In this document: positions 63,699 to 64,000 of the stretch, one piece after another
How the letters are laid out: each line of letters begins with the position of its first letter
How positions within the stretch are numbered: the stretch's first letter is position 1
Assembly (NCBI RefSeq): GCF_001612635.1
Contig: NZ_BDAV01000005.1
Location: forward strand, 310,001 to 374,000
DNA: 64,000 nucleotides
Direction: 5' to 3'
Origin: Nocardia africana NBRC 100379
GTDB lineage: Bacteria > Actinomycetota > Actinomycetes > Mycobacteriales > Mycobacteriaceae
Notes under the pieces: generated by a model
Told to the model about the DNA's origin: nothing
The model's database searches: none
What the model saw: the letters and a program-made list of their open reading frames with translations, nothing else
Program-made: the position numbers and the translations under genes

Positions 63699-63956
63699 CT
63701 ACTCCTCGTCGGCGGACTCGGGCGGGCTTTCGTAGAGGTCGAGCACCCACTCCTCGACGGCGGTGTCCTCACCGTCCTCGTCGGGCTCGTCGGCGCGCAG
63801 CCGGTTCTGCAGCCGCACGCCCAGACCGAGCAGTTGCGCGGCGCGCACCATCTCGATCGCCTCGTCGGCGGTGGTGTAGTGGGTCGCGATCAGTCGGGGG
63901 CCGTCCTCGATCTCCAGAAGCTGCTCGAGGTCGACGAATTCCTCATCGGTTGGCAT
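63699..63956 (-). CDS. Small acidic protein of unknown function
   Basis: An 85-residue acidic protein with both ends rich in Asp and Glu. The middle has EDGPRLIATHYTTADEAIEMVRAAQLLGLGVRL, which could form a small alpha/beta or ACT-like unit, and the end is YESPPESADEE. No signal peptide or membrane segment. It lies upstream of subI on the same strand. Start candidates are GTG 63986, GTG 63965 and ATG 63956; the ATG is used here. I do not recognise a function. Confidence 0.65.
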   Translation of the reverse strand: MPTDEEFVDLEQLLEIEDGPRLIATHYTTADEAIEMVRAAQLLGLGVRLQNRLRADEPDEDGEDTAVEEWVLDLYESPPESADEE

Positions 63957-64000
63957 GGGCTGCACAGTACCTGCAACCTCCGACACCGGGGGATTATCGC

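Noticed and set aside
1..64000. CRISPR arrays, prophage or insertion sequences
   Set aside because: No regularly spaced direct repeats with unique spacers, no transposase, integrase or phage structural genes were seen.

Overview
This is high-GC actinobacterial DNA, most likely from Nocardia or a close relative in the Nocardiaceae. From memory, the backbone follows the order of the Mycobacterium tuberculosis block Rv2343c-Rv2400c: dnaG, dgt, a TPM protein, glyS, the smtB-like/zur pair, a YbjN-like gene, uppS, recO, era, a deaminase-like gene, a CBS membrane protein, ybeY, phoH, rsmE, dnaJ2, hrcA, hemW, sirA, cysH, a CbiX-like chelatase, cysA, cysW, cysT and subI. This backbone is interrupted by accessory genes. 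There is no phage, insertion sequence, CRISPR array or rRNA; one tRNA (Asn) is present.

Layout. 1-5,956: a minus-strand three-gene unit (large catalase, NDP-sugar decarboxylase/epimerase, carbamoyltransferase cut by the window edge) with a stress-sigma-type promoter, then a small unknown gene, a secreted trypsin-like protease and a thioesterase. 6,076-14,650: tRNA-Asn with a hairpin terminator, a YtxH-like protein, a 5'-truncated hydrolase remnant, dnaG, dgt, a DUF218 protein, an MBL hydrolase, a TPM protein and a VOC protein. 14,687-19,404: an ABC-2 exporter (ATPase, permease) followed by a DesK/DesR-like two-component system, with a 22-bp palindrome upstream, and a quinone reductase. 19,612-32,561: glyS, smtB-like/zur with an operator inside the promoter, a TetR/monooxygenase pair, YbjN-like/uppS, an LLM oxidoreductase under a MerR-type promoter, recO, a PH-like protein, era and its upstream coupled genes, a tandem-repeat small gene between ybeY and corC, and phoH. 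32,710-40,832: a frameshifted lysR beside an MFS exporter, rsmE, dnaJ2, hrcA, a small gene, hemW and an AraC regulator. 41,043-46,794: sulfate-assimilation operon sirA-cysH-cysD-cysN-cbiX with a cysteine-containing leader peptide. 46,837-50,034: HAD, SDR, WYL regulator and VOC genes. 50,084-58,846: two related membrane-anchored Hsp70-like ATPases flanking a ferredoxin reductase/AurF-type oxygenase pair and a gntR-MFS pair. 59,347-63,956: sulfate importer subI-cysT-cysW-cysA with a possible second cysteine leader and attenuator, and a small acidic protein.

How it fits together. The importer brings in sulfate; CysDN makes APS, CysH reduces it to sulfite, SirA reduces sulfite to sulfide, and the CbiX-like protein inserts iron into the sirohaem precursor SirA needs. 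CysN has no fused APS kinase, which fits an APS-type CysH. Several regulator/target pairs carry clear inverted-repeat operators (smtB-zur, TetR-monooxygenase, WYL-VOC). The observations most worth following are the MIRU-like coupled repeat gene at 30,544-30,819, the paired Hsp70-like proteins, and the two sulfur leader peptides.
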